Assembly (NCBI GenBank): GCA_016933535.1
Contig: JAFGAS010000024.1
Coordinates: 91,668-155,667 of the forward strand
Length of the DNA stretch: 64,000 nucleotides
Source: Candidatus Zymogenaceae bacterium
Lineage (GTDB): Bacteria > Desulfobacterota > Zymogenia > Zymogenales > Zymogenaceae
Reading direction: 5' to 3'
Shown in pieces: positions 55,713 through 63,957 of the stretch (its first letter is position 1; every line of letters begins with the position of its first letter). A program made the translations under genes and the position numbers. The notes beneath the pieces were generated by a model. That model was given only the letters and a program-made list of their open reading frames with translations, had not been told where the DNA came from and did not search any database.

Positions 55713-56393
55713 TTATGAGTTTGACGGTTTGGGCAGTTTGGGGATGAGCCAGGACAGGAATGCCCCCTCGCTCCTGGTCTGGAGCAGCACGGTGCCGGGG
55801 CCGGTCAGCTCCACCACGAGCCCCTCGCCCGAAAACAGGGTGCTCTTGACCCCCCCGATGGTCTTGACCTTATAGCCGATGGTCTCGTCAAAGGCCACCA
55901 GGTGCGTCGTATCCACAATATACCGCTGGCCCTGGCCGAGATTGACTTCGTGGATCGCCCCGTAGCTGGAGAGGATCAGCGTCCCGGAGCCTGATATCCT
56001 GAGCATGAACAGGCCCTCGCCCGAAAAGAAGGTCTTGGCGCCTCCCCACTTCGTGTCCATGGTTACTCCGTCGGAGCCGGCCAGGAACGAGCCCGACTGG
56101 ACCAGCAGCGTGCCGCCCGTCATGGGGACGACCATGATGTCTCCCGGCAGCGTCGGGGCCAGTGTGATCTCCCCGCCGCCTCCGGCGGCGGTATAGGTGT
56201 TGAGAAAGAAGCTCTCCCCCCCCAGCACCGTGCGGGCCAGCGATGAGAGAAGCCCCCCGCGGGCCTGGGTCTCCAGGGCCAGATCGGCCGACATGGACAC
56301 CATCGCGCCGGCTTCCGTCCTGATCTTCTCGTTGGGCGCCAGTGCCACCTTTGCCAGGGAATAGGCCGGACGGTAGAGTATTTCGGTCTGCAT
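55713..56393 (-). CDS. AIM24/TIGR00266 family protein
   Basis: The 226-residue protein is a beta-helix-like repeat protein of the AIM24 family: A-E-A-G-A-M-V-S-M-like start (T-E-A-G-A-M-V-S-M), G-E-S-F-F-L-N-T-Y, G-S-F-L-A-G-S-D-G-V, and G-E-G-L-F-M-L-R repeated later as G-E-G-L-V-V-E-L. The family is widespread but has no known activity in bacteria. It stands alone. A C-terminal hydrophobic stretch (F-L-S-W-L-I-P-K-L) may associate with membranes. Confidence 0.88.
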   Translation of the reverse strand: MQTEILYRPAYSLAKVALAPNEKIRTEAGAMVSMSADLALETQARGGLLSSLARTVLGGESFFLNTYTAAGGGGEITLAPTLPGDIMVVPMTGGTLLVQSGSFLAGSDGVTMDTKWGGAKTFFSGEGLFMLRISGSGTLILSSYGAIHEVNLGQGQRYIVDTTHLVAFDETIGYKVKTIGGVKSTLFSGEGLVVELTGPGTVLLQTRSEGAFLSWLIPKLPKPSNS

Positions 56394-56608
56394 AAAGAGT
56401 CTCCTTTGATCCTCGGTTTATTAATAAAACCTCTGTTGCTTCATCCTCGCGCCTAAAGGCTCCCGGTGGCTCCGCCCGTTACGGCTCCCTGTCGCCGGCG
56501 CGGATGCCCCCCGGATCTTTGTGGAGGGGCACTCAAAGACCTCCCCTGTCGGGCCACACCCAATCCGTTTTCCCGCCCGCGGCCGCGTCTGTTCCCGTTA
56601 TTCGTTTC

Positions 56609-58132
56609 CTAGATCGCGTCCCGGTCGAGGCTGCGGTACTGCACCGCCTCGGCCAGGTGTTTGGTGGTGATATCGGGATCTCCGGCCAGATCCGCAATCG
56701 TTCGGGAGACCTTGATGATGCGCGAGTAGGCCCGGGCGGAGAGCTTGAGCGTCTGCATCACCTTTTCGAGAAACTTGCCGCACTCCTCCGACAGGGCGGC
56801 GAAGCGCTCGATGTCCCGGTTGGGCATCCGGGCGTTGAAGAAGTAGGGGCGGCCGGCAAAACGCTCGTACTGGATAAGCCTGGCCCGATTGACGCGCTCG
56901 CGAACCGCCTCGGAGCTTTCGGAGGGCCGCTCGGTGAGCTCCTTATATTTGAGCGCGGGGACCTCGATGTGGATGTCTATCCGGTCCATCAGCGGCCCGG
57001 ATATCCGCGAGCGGTAGCGCCGGATCTCCAGCGGCCCGCAGGTGCACGGCTTGTTCTGATCGCCGAGGTAGCCGCAGGGGCAGGGATTCATGGCGGCCAC
57101 CAGCATGAACCGGGAGGGGTAGGTGATGCTCATCAGCGCCCGGGATATGGTAACTCTGCCGTCTTCCAGCGGCTGGCGGAGCACCTCCAGGGCGTTCTTC
57201 TTGAATTCCGGCATCTCGTCCATGAACAGGACGCCGTTGTGCGCCAGGCTCACCTCGCCGGGGTTGGGGATCGCCCCGCCGCCGATGAGCCCCGCGTCCG
57301 AGATCGTGTGGTGGGGGGAGCGGAAGGGCCTGGCGGCCACCAGGGGCTTTCCGTCCATTTTGCCGGCAACCGAGTGGACCTTCGTGGTCTCGATGGCCTC
57401 CTCGAAGCTCATCTCCGGCAGGATCGTCACGATACGCTGGGCCAGCATCGTCTTGCCGGAGCCGGGTGGGCCCATCATGATGAGGTTATGGCCGCCGGCG
57501 GAAGCCACCTCGAGGGCCCGCTTGGCGTGACTCTGTCCGCGCACGTCGATGAAATCAACGTCGTAGTTCTTGTGGGAGAGGAATATCGCCCGACGGTCTA
57601 CCTGCCGGGGGGAAATGTCGGTCTCTCCCCGCAGAAAGGAAACTGCCTGGGATAGCGACGCGAGCGGTATTACGTCGATGCCGTCCACCACGGCCGCCTC
57701 CGCGGCATTGGCATCCGGCAGCAGGACGGCGTCGAATCCCTTTTCGCGCGCCGTCACGGCCATCGAGAGTGCACCGCGAACGGGTTTGAGCCTTCCGTCC
57801 AGGGAGAGCTCTCCCACCAGGATATATCGAGAAAGCGTTTTGGAGGGGATAAGATTTGAGGCCGCCAGAATAGCCACGGCCATCGGCAGGTCAAAGGCCG
57901 AGCCCTCTTTTTTTATATCGGCCGGCGCGAGGTTTACGGTGATCCGCCGGGAGGGAAAGTCAAAGCCGGAATTCTTGATGGCGGCCCGGACCCGCTCCTT
58001 GCTTTCCTTTACCGCGGCATCCGGAAGACCCACGGTGTTGAGCATCGGCAGCCCCAAAGCAAGATCGACCTCCACATCGACAATGTAGGCATCGATGCCC
58101 AGGACGGCGCTGCTTTTGATCAGAGACAGCAT
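56609..58132 (-). CDS. YifB/ComM-family Mg-chelatase-like AAA+ ATPase
   Basis: The 507-residue protein has the N-terminal Lon-protease-like fold domain ([13 protein letters not shown] and L-P-D-A-A-V-K-E-S), the AAA+ Mg-chelatase domain (Walker A G-P-P-G-S-G-K-T; Walker B V-L-F-M-D-E) and the C-terminal helical domain ([19 protein letters not shown]). ComM/YifB helicases promote branch migration when foreign DNA is integrated. ATG 58132 matches the usual M-L-S-L-I-K start; the longer open frame to 58378 lies over the next gene. It is 10 bases after the cNMP-binding gene. Confidence 0.92.
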   Translation of the reverse strand: MLSLIKSSAVLGIDAYIVDVEVDLALGLPMLNTVGLPDAAVKESKERVRAAIKNSGFDFPSRRITVNLAPADIKKEGSAFDLPMAVAILAASNLIPSKTLSRYILVGELSLDGRLKPVRGALSMAVTAREKGFDAVLLPDANAAEAAVVDGIDVIPLASLSQAVSFLRGETDISPRQVDRRAIFLSHKNYDVDFIDVRGQSHAKRALEVASAGGHNLIMMGPPGSGKTMLAQRIVTILPEMSFEEAIETTKVHSVAGKMDGKPLVAARPFRSPHHTISDAGLIGGGAIPNPGEVSLAHNGVLFMDEMPEFKKNALEVLRQPLEDGRVTISRALMSITYPSRFMLVAAMNPCPCGYLGDQNKPCTCGPLEIRRYRSRISGPLMDRIDIHIEVPALKYKELTERPSESSEAVRERVNRARLIQYERFAGRPYFFNARMPNRDIERFAALSEECGKFLEKVMQTLKLSARAYSRIIKVSRTIADLAGDPDITTKHLAEAVQYRSLDRDAI

Positions 58133-58142
58133 AGGCTCAAGA

Positions 58143-58604
58143 TTAGAAACTACCGGCCATGTGGAGAAATGCTTTGATCTTGTCGTTGGTATCCCGAAGG
58201 CGGTGCGAAAGCGTCCGCACGAAGGCCCAGAGCATCTTGTAGGCGATCTCCTTGTCGAAAAACAGGAGCTCGTCGAAGTCTTTTTTTGAGATGACCACAA
58301 AATCGGAGTTCTCGTGAACGATAACGTCGGCGGATCGGGGGGACTCGTCGATGAGGGCCATCTCACCGAAATAGTCACCTTTGCTCAGGATGGTGAGCGC
58401 CTCTTCCCCGGCGCCGCTAATCACCTGGGAAATCCGTACCGCACCCTTGATGATCACGTAGAATTTGTCTCCCTTGTCTCCCTCATGAAAGAGAAACGTC
58501 CCCTCGGGATGCGATTCGTTGACCAGTATCTGAGATACCTTGGAAAGCTCTTCGTCGGTCAGGTCCTCGAAGAGATAGATACCCTTAAGAATGGTGGGTT
58601 CCAT
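58143..58604 (-). CDS. cyclic-nucleotide-binding domain protein without HTH
   Basis: The 153-residue protein is a single cNMP-binding (CAP effector) domain: [16 protein letters not shown] and the phosphate cassette [16 protein letters not shown]. There is no DNA-binding domain, so it is not a transcription factor by itself; it may sense a nucleotide and act on a partner. It is directly upstream of yifB (10 bases), so the two are probably co-transcribed. Confidence 0.88.
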   Translation of the reverse strand: MEPTILKGIYLFEDLTDEELSKVSQILVNESHPEGTFLFHEGDKGDKFYVIIKGAVRISQVISGAGEEALTILSKGDYFGEMALIDESPRSADVIVHENSDFVVISKKDFDELLFFDKEIAYKMLWAFVRTLSHRLRDTNDKIKAFLHMAGSF

Positions 58605-58776
58605 GCCGACTCCTCCGCCTTGAATACCACATTAACAGACCTTCCTATCAATTTCAATGAAAAAGAAGAAAAAACGGACAGCGACGATGCGCGTCGTGTG
58701 ATATCCAAACGGAGGAAAATGCTCGATTGGCCCGTGCCCAAGGTTCGGATCGGGACGCCGCCCATCATAATAAATC

Positions 58777-58804
58777 TTTACACTCTTGTTGGGTCTGCTA
58801 TAAT
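58777..58804 (+). promoter_or_regulatory. promoter at the MXAN_5187-like gene start
   Basis: TTTACA (58777-58782) and a perfect TATAAT (58799-58804) are 16 bases apart. The ATG at 58812 follows the -10 by only seven bases, so transcription would start at or next to the ATG. Confidence 0.6.
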
Positions 58805-58811
58805 TGTTAGC

Positions 58812-59465
58812 ATGGGCGAGACCGAAGAAATACAGCACCTCGAGACGAGATTGAACGAGCTCAGGGTGGCCTATGAAAAGTACTTCGCCGGGGTGGAGAA
58901 GATCGAGCCGGCCAGATTGCGCGACGAGGTTCAGCGAATAGTGCGCAGGGTCGGCACCCTCTACATCGGCAACACGGGCCTCAAGTTCAAGCGGGACTCG
59001 ATTATCGCCCAATTCAACACGCTCACCCAGCACTGGAACCGCATTCTCAAACAGATCGAAGACGGGACCTACCAGCGCGACGTCTTCAAGATGCGCCTCA
59101 AGGACAGGGAGCGGGGAGGCTCTCCGGCACCGACGGGCGCCCCGCGCGGGACTCCACAGGCCGCGCCGCCCCCGGCCGAGACCGAGAAGGGCGGGTCGGC
59201 CCCTCCAGGTAAATCCCCCGCCCACGGCGCGCCGGGCGAACCCTCTGCAAAAAAATCGGGCGAGTATGATTCGGTCTATCGAAGCCTGGTGGCCGCCAAG
59301 AAACGGCTCGGTGAGCCGACCGAGAACATCAGCTATAATGCGCTGGAGTGGAGCCTGAAAAAGGAAGCGGAGGCCATCAAAAAAAAGTTCAAGGCCTCAC
59401 GAGTAGACTTCACGGTGGAGGTCAAGGACGGAAAGCCCGTAATCAAGGCCGTGCCGGTAAAATAG
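58812..59465 (+). CDS. MXAN_5187-like protein
   Basis: The 217-residue protein has a helical N-terminal part (H-L-E-T-R-L-N-E-L-R-V-A-Y-E-K-Y-F-A-G-V) with the block F-N-T-L-T-Q-H-W-N-R-I-L-K-Q-I-E-D-G-T-Y-Q-R-D-V-F. A Pro/Ala-rich linker (about 95-145) and a C-terminal helical domain follow (V-Y-R-S-L-V-A-A-K-K-R-L-G-E-P-T). It resembles proteins named after Myxococcus MXAN_5187; the function is unknown. No ribosome site precedes the ATG, which sits just behind a strong -10 box, so the mRNA is probably leaderless. Confidence 0.7.
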   Translation: MGETEEIQHLETRLNELRVAYEKYFAGVEKIEPARLRDEVQRIVRRVGTLYIGNTGLKFKRDSIIAQFNTLTQHWNRILKQIEDGTYQRDVFKMRLKDRERGGSPAPTGAPRGTPQAAPPPAETEKGGSAPPGKSPAHGAPGEPSAKKSGEYDSVYRSLVAAKKRLGEPTENISYNALEWSLKKEAEAIKKKFKASRVDFTVEVKDGKPVIKAVPVK

Positions 59466-59490
59466 ATCCACCTGACTTATCTTAAGGCGT

Positions 59491-60465
59491 ATGGAAATTG
59501 CGGACGGCGTATTTACCTATCTGGGACGGCTCGGCGACAAGATCAGGCCCGGCGCCGGTTCCTCGTCGGTAACGGTGGTCAAGGGCGATTATCTCGTGAT
59601 GATCGATACCGGGGTTGTCTCCGGCGGCGCCTTTGACGATCTGGTCTCCCGCATGAAGGCGGACGGCCTTGACCCCCGGGATGTCCGGCTGGTTGTCTTC
59701 ACCCACGCCCACTGGGACCACATTAACGCTGCCTCGAAGGTTATCTCTCGTTCCGGCGCCGGAACTGCGGCCGCACTAAAAGAAATCCCCTACATCGAGG
59801 ACCATAAGAAAAACTTTAACGCCTTCATCCGGGACTTTGCCGAATTCGCCGGGGAAATCTTTCCGCTGCCCCTTCCCGTCGCCCGGCTCCTCATCCGATA
59901 CGCGTGGGGCCGCCAGCCCGGCTTGACCGTTTCACAGAGCCTCGACGACGGTGATACGCTTAATTTTGGGCGTGAGATCAGGGCGGCGGCACTTCCCGGA
60001 CACACCGACGGCCACATGGGCTGTTTCATCCCCGACGCCGGGGTATTGGCCTCGGGAGACCTGGTCGATTTCGAAAATTCCGAGGGTATGGACCTCAACA
60101 ATCCCCGATCGAGCTATGAGTCGGCCGTCGGGTCGATAAAGCGTGCCATCTCCCTCAACCCCGATATCCTGATTCCCGGGCACGGCGAGCCGGTGGTCGG
60201 CAGGCAACGGGTCCGCGAGATGCTTGAGGGTGGCCTTGCCGGTGGGCTTGAGTATCCTGCTTTGATTAAAGGGGTGCTCGGTAAAACGCCCCTCCGACTC
60301 AAGGAGATACTGAGGGCCGTGTTTCCCGGCACCCCGTTTTCCACCGAGGCGATGAGGATGATGCTGGTGCTCATCGTCATTCTCTACATGGAGAAACGGG
60401 GCGAAGTGAGGCGGGTGGTGAAGAAGGGAAGGCCCGCCTGGGTGCTTGGGGAAAAACAGGAGTAA
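59491..60465 (+). CDS. MBL-fold metallo-hydrolase, long form
   Basis: The 324-residue protein has the motif T-H-A-H-W-D-H-I-N-A, then L-P-G-H-T-D-G-H-M-G, A-S-G-D-L-V-D, and P-G-H-G-E-P as final metal ligand. The last 80 residues (L-L-L-R-L-K-E-I-L-R-A and a basic end) are an added helical domain that may recognise the substrate or a partner. Substrate unknown. It follows the MXAN_5187-like gene by 25 bases and is probably in the same transcript. Confidence 0.87.
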   Translation: MEIADGVFTYLGRLGDKIRPGAGSSSVTVVKGDYLVMIDTGVVSGGAFDDLVSRMKADGLDPRDVRLVVFTHAHWDHINAASKVISRSGAGTAAALKEIPYIEDHKKNFNAFIRDFAEFAGEIFPLPLPVARLLIRYAWGRQPGLTVSQSLDDGDTLNFGREIRAAALPGHTDGHMGCFIPDAGVLASGDLVDFENSEGMDLNNPRSSYESAVGSIKRAISLNPDILIPGHGEPVVGRQRVREMLEGGLAGGLEYPALIKGVLGKTPLRLKEILRAVFPGTPFSTEAMRMMLVLIVILYMEKRGEVRRVVKKGRPAWVLGEKQE

Positions 60466-60477
60466 GGGTGCAAGTTG

Positions 60478-60560
60478 AATTAAGGTGACACCATACTTAA
60501 TTACTATTCTTATGTTTCTAAACTGAAGGTTTATGGATTAAGTATGGTGTAACCTTAATT
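60478..60560. repeat. inverted-repeat element 2 (ACACCATA-type)
   Basis: The left arm, starting AATTAAGGTGACACCATAC, is the near-complete reverse complement of the right arm that ends at 60560. It matches the element at 52871-52954 in arms and loop length. Confidence 0.75.
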
Positions 60561-60656
60561 CTCCCCTAACGATTACCGGCCACTTTTAAATTCTCATTGA
60601 TACAAAAAAACCCATTAACGCAATTCCCTCTAATTAAGATATATAGGAAAATCCAT

Positions 60657-62060
60657 ATGACGACAAAAGGAAGCCTCCAGCAACACCTCCTTTCCCAATC
60701 TGCCGACCGGGCCCTGTTTGAGCGGGCGGCGGACTACGCCCTCGACTACATGGAATCGGCCTACGGCCGGGCGGTAACGCCGACGGCAGACAGCCTCGCG
60801 GCGCTTTCCATCTTCGATGAGCCGCTTTCGGACGACCCGTGCGACCCGAGGGAGATCGTGGGTCTGCTTCACTTCCACGGCTCCCCGGCCACGCTGGCGA
60901 CCACCGGCGGGAGGTACTTCGGGTTCGTCAACGGGGCGGCCGTCCCCGCGGCCGTGGCCGCCGGGTGGATTGCCGATGCGTGGGACCAGAACGCGGGGCT
61001 TTACGTGATGTCGCCCATTGCCGCCCGGCTCGAGGCCGTCTGCGAGCGGTGGCTCGTGGAGCTCTTCGGGCTTCCCGAAGGTACCGTCATGGGCCTGGTG
61101 AGCGGGACGTCGACCGCCACGCTGTGCGGGCTTGCCGCCGGCAGAAACGCGCTGTTGGCGCGGGCGGGTTGGGACGTGAATAAACAGGGGCTCTTTGACG
61201 CGCCGAAGATCCGCGTCGTTTTGGGCGAGCAGGCCCATGCCACCGTATTCAAGGCCCTGGCGCTATTGGGGATGGGCAACGAGCGGGTCCAGCGTGTCGG
61301 GGTCGATGCCCAGGGACGCATGATCGCCTCCAAGATGCCCCAGCTCGATGATAAGACGCTGGTCATCACGCAAGCGGGTAACGTCAATTCGGGGGCGTTT
61401 GACCCGATCGACGAGATTTGCAGTAAGGCGCGCGCCGCCGGCGCATGGGTGCACGTGGACGGTGCGTTCGGCCTGTGGGCCGCCGCGTCCGAAAAAAAAC
61501 GGCATCTCACCCGGGGGGTCCAGAAGGCCGACTCCTGGTCCGTGGACGCCCACAAGACGCTCAACGCGCCGTATGACTGCGGGATCGTGTTGTGCGCCGA
61601 CCGGCAGGTCCTGGTGGCCGCGATGCAGGCCACGGGCTCGTATATCCAGTACGGCGAACACGGCAAAAGGCGGGACGGCATGCTCACGACGCTGGATATG
61701 TCGCGCCGGGCCCGCGCCGTGGAGCTCTGGGCGACGCTGAAGGCCCTCGGCAAAAGAGGCGTGGAGGAACTGGTCGACGGTCTGTGCGACCGCGCGGCGC
61801 AGTTTGCCGAGGGACTGGTGGTCAACGGTTTTACCATCCTCAACGACGTCGTCTTCAACCAGGTGCTGGTCGCCTGCGATACGCCGGAAGAAACTAAGGC
61901 GACGCTCGAACAGATCCAGCAGTCCGGCGAGTGCTGGTGCGGGGGCACGGTCTGGGACGGAAAACCGGCAATCCGCATCAGCGTCTGCTCATGGGCAACC
62001 ACCGAGGCCGACGTCGATCGATCGGTAGCGGCGTTTACGGCGGTGCGGGGGAGGAAATAA
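60657..62060 (+). CDS. PLP-dependent group II decarboxylase-like protein
   Basis: The 467-residue protein has the fold-type I PLP enzyme layout of the glutamate/aromatic amino acid decarboxylase family. The N-terminal Y-F-G-F-V-N-G-A and W-D-Q-N-A substrate regions are followed by G-T-S-T-A-T, H-V-D-G-A-F-G-L-W, and the PLP lysine in S-V-D-A-H-K-T-L-N. The substrate is unknown. AGGA before ATG 60657 supports this start; an upstream ATG at 60597 adds 20 unlike residues. It stands alone. Confidence 0.88.
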   Translation: MTTKGSLQQHLLSQSADRALFERAADYALDYMESAYGRAVTPTADSLAALSIFDEPLSDDPCDPREIVGLLHFHGSPATLATTGGRYFGFVNGAAVPAAVAAGWIADAWDQNAGLYVMSPIAARLEAVCERWLVELFGLPEGTVMGLVSGTSTATLCGLAAGRNALLARAGWDVNKQGLFDAPKIRVVLGEQAHATVFKALALLGMGNERVQRVGVDAQGRMIASKMPQLDDKTLVITQAGNVNSGAFDPIDEICSKARAAGAWVHVDGAFGLWAAASEKKRHLTRGVQKADSWSVDAHKTLNAPYDCGIVLCADRQVLVAAMQATGSYIQYGEHGKRRDGMLTTLDMSRRARAVELWATLKALGKRGVEELVDGLCDRAAQFAEGLVVNGFTILNDVVFNQVLVACDTPEETKATLEQIQQSGECWCGGTVWDGKPAIRISVCSWATTEADVDRSVAAFTAVRGRK

Positions 62061-62065
62061 GAAAA

Positions 62066-62085
62066 GGCCGCCTTATCTGGCGGCC
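62066..62085 (+). terminator. hairpin after the PLP decarboxylase gene
   Basis: GGCCGCC (62066-62072) pairs with GGCGGCC (62079-62085). No T-run follows directly, so it may only stabilise the 3' end. Confidence 0.45.
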
Positions 62086-62144
62086 CCGAAAGCATTTATT
62101 ATTATTAGACCCTACAATTGACACCTCTGTTACACACGAGTCAT

Positions 62145-62657
62145 TTACTCATAGCCACTAGAATCATCAATTGAAAATTTAGCGATCCCTATTTGATTTG
62201 CTTTAGATGAACCTTCTTCTCGTAATAAGGTAGCAAAAATGTTTATTACTCCCTTATCTAAACTAACTACTTTCATAGTTTTAAGTTCCATTTCTTTTGT
62301 CGTCGGAAAAGTCTTTTCTAGTTCAGAAATAATACTAATCCAATCTGATTTTGTTTGTGGATAAACCACAAATTGTGCCCAAACTCCGGTACTCTTTACG
62401 AAACAATACTTTATCTCCACCTTATACCCAAGGAAATCTTCACTATTACCTTTTAGATTTACATCTGGTCTAATTTTTAAGAACTCCTCCTTAGTCACGC
62501 CCCATTTAACACCTTTATAACCCTCAGATAGACCGGATATGATATCTTCATTTGACTGAGCCCGAGCCTCCAAATCTAAAAAGAAAAAGATAACTATTGC
62601 AAGAATCCCAACAGCTAGTAGAGGAACAAATAATTTAATAGTCTTCAACTGTATCAC
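62145..62657 (-). CDS. AT-rich secreted protein of unknown function
   Basis: The 170-residue protein has an N-terminal hydrophobic segment (about 9-30) that is either a signal peptide or an anchor. The soluble domain starts with G-Y-K-G-V-K-W-G-V-T-K-E-E-F, a pattern of small periplasmic SmpA-like proteins. The gene is far richer in A and T than its neighbours and uses codons such as AAA, ATA and TTA, so it may be a recent arrival. Function unknown. A TCACCTC (GAGGTGA on minus) seven bases upstream provides a ribosome site. Confidence 0.65.
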   Translation of the reverse strand: MIQLKTIKLFVPLLAVGILAIVIFFFLDLEARAQSNEDIISGLSEGYKGVKWGVTKEEFLKIRPDVNLKGNSEDFLGYKVEIKYCFVKSTGVWAQFVVYPQTKSDWISIISELEKTFPTTKEMELKTMKVVSLDKGVINIFATLLREEGSSKANQIGIAKFSIDDSSGYE

Positions 62658-62786
62658 CTCACTATGGGTTAAAACTTTAGCAGGTATAATACCTTATGTT
62701 ACTTTACTATTTCAAGCGTTTTCATCTTTCATTAATTGAAGGGAATGCCATTATAGAACGATTTACCCCAGACTTATATTTTTCTC

Positions 62787-62836
62787 TTGACAGAAATACT
62801 TTAAGTTAATAAGATATGATTGACAGTCAGTCATAT
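62787..62836 (+). promoter_or_regulatory. tetR promoter with overlapping autoregulatory palindrome
   Basis: TTGACA (62787-62792) and TAAGAT (62810-62815) are 17 bases apart. A 23-base palindrome, ATATGATTGAC-A-GTCAGTCATAT (62814-62836, one mismatch), begins at the -10 and covers the start of transcription, a classical place for autorepression by the TetR protein encoded next. Confidence 0.7.
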
Positions 62837-62848
62837 ATAGAGAGAACG

Positions 62849-63460
62849 ATGCGTATATCCAAAGATCCCGAGGCCAGAAAAGACGAGCTGATCGAGATTG
62901 CCGAGCGCCTGTTCCTCGAAAAGGGGTATGACAATACGGCCGTTACCGATATCGTAAAGGCCGTCGGCGTGGCGCAAGGGACCTTCTATTACCACTTTAA
63001 ATCAAAGGAAGACATCCTCGGCGCGATCATCATCAAAAGCCTCGAAGCCGTGGGGCGGGCCATTTCAGATATTACCGGCCGCACGGACCTCACCCCGCCG
63101 GAAAAGATCGGCGCAGTTATCGGGGCGGCGTTTGACACGATCACCGAGAAGCAGGGGCTGATCGAAAGCCTCCACCGCCCCGGAAACGCGCTGGTCCACG
63201 ACACAATGAAGAGGATCACCATCGATATCATGGTCCCGTTCATGGCCCGTCTGGTAGAGGAAGGAAAACGGAGCGGGGCGTTTGACGTGCCCCACCCGCG
63301 TGAGGCGGGCGAGCTGGTCCTTGCGACCGTGGCCTATTCCTTTGACCACCCGACGCTCCTTTCCGACCCGGCGCACCGGGGCCGTATGAAAGCGGCGCTG
63401 GAACACGCGCTGCCGCGGATCCTCGGCATGAGGGAGGGGACGATTGAGGTTGGGTTATAA
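62849..63460 (+). CDS. TetR/AcrR-family transcriptional regulator
   Basis: The 203-residue regulator has the TetR HTH (L-F-L-E-K-G-Y-D-N-T-A-V-T-D-I-V-K-A-V-G-V-A-Q-G-T-F-Y-Y-H-F-K-S-K-E-D-I as separate family positions, about 22-57) and an all-helical ligand domain. ATG 62849 is preferred because an upstream ATG (62816) lies inside the operator palindrome; GAGAG precedes 62849. Likely ligands in this group are acyl-CoAs or lipophilic compounds. Palindromes with a related TGACTGA arm lie before the thiolase-like operon at 26.8 kb, a possible target. Confidence 0.92.
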   Translation: MRISKDPEARKDELIEIAERLFLEKGYDNTAVTDIVKAVGVAQGTFYYHFKSKEDILGAIIIKSLEAVGRAISDITGRTDLTPPEKIGAVIGAAFDTITEKQGLIESLHRPGNALVHDTMKRITIDIMVPFMARLVEEGKRSGAFDVPHPREAGELVLATVAYSFDHPTLLSDPAHRGRMKAALEHALPRILGMREGTIEVGL

Positions 63461-63509
63461 TCAAAAGAGGGCCGCGTATCGCTATGGTTTTTTTTGGCGA
63501 AGGAACTTT

Positions 63510-63585
63510 CACCACAAAGACACAAAGTCACGGAGAAAAAAGAAAAACACCTTTATCCCCTTAGTGTCTTTGTGCCTTCGTGGTG
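63510..63585. repeat. CACCACAAAGACACAAAG inverted repeat
   Basis: CACCACAAAGACACAAAG (from 63510) and the reverse complement of the segment ending at 63585 agree closely around an A-rich middle. A partial third copy (TTCACCGCAAAGAGACAAAG) starts at 63615. This motif is a known type of dispersed intergenic repeat in many bacteria. Confidence 0.6.
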
Positions 63586-63635
63586 TATTGGTCTTTTCTT
63601 ACGCGGTGAGGAATTTCACCGCAAAGAGACAAAGG

Positions 63636-63717
63636 GAATTACGGGGACGCGTACCTAATTCCTACTCAGCTTAATTAAACGAAACGCCCACGAATTAGGT
63701 ACGCGTCCCCGTAATTC
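63636..63717. repeat. perfect 26-bp inverted repeat element 3
   Basis: The left arm 63636-63661 is the exact reverse complement of 63692-63717, with a 30-base loop. The layout equals elements 1 and 2 (arms of 26-27, loop of 30) and the arms share the GGGGAC core, but the remainder of the arm differs. Confidence 0.8.
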
Positions 63718-63752
63718 GTGTCACGAACGTTCCCGGTGACAGTGAGGTTGTC

Positions 63753-63957
63753 GCGCCCACTTCGTGGGCTCGCAATGACAATAGTAATCGTCGCCGGAGG
63801 CGACACAGACTGCTGACAAAGTCCAGCTTCTAAACAACTGTCATCGCGAGGGGCCTTTAGGCCCCGTGGCGATCTCGGATACTGATTTACATACTAACGT
63901 GATTACGGGTAGTTACTGTGTGCGAGATTGCCACGTCGCTTCGCTCCTCGCAATGAC
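63753..63957. repeat. cluster of GTCATTGCGAGG units (repeat C) at window end
   Basis: Three units are present: minus 63753-63779, plus 63840-63877 and minus 63924-63957. Each has the GTCAT(T/C)GCGAG end, a central hairpin and a GCGATCTC or GCAATCTC end. The last two face each other as in the 29781-29910 element. No gene lies in 63461-64000. Confidence 0.7.

Noticed and set aside
58133..58378. N-terminal extension of YifB
   Set aside because: It overlaps the cNMP-binding gene in another frame; the family starts at the methionine encoded at 58132.
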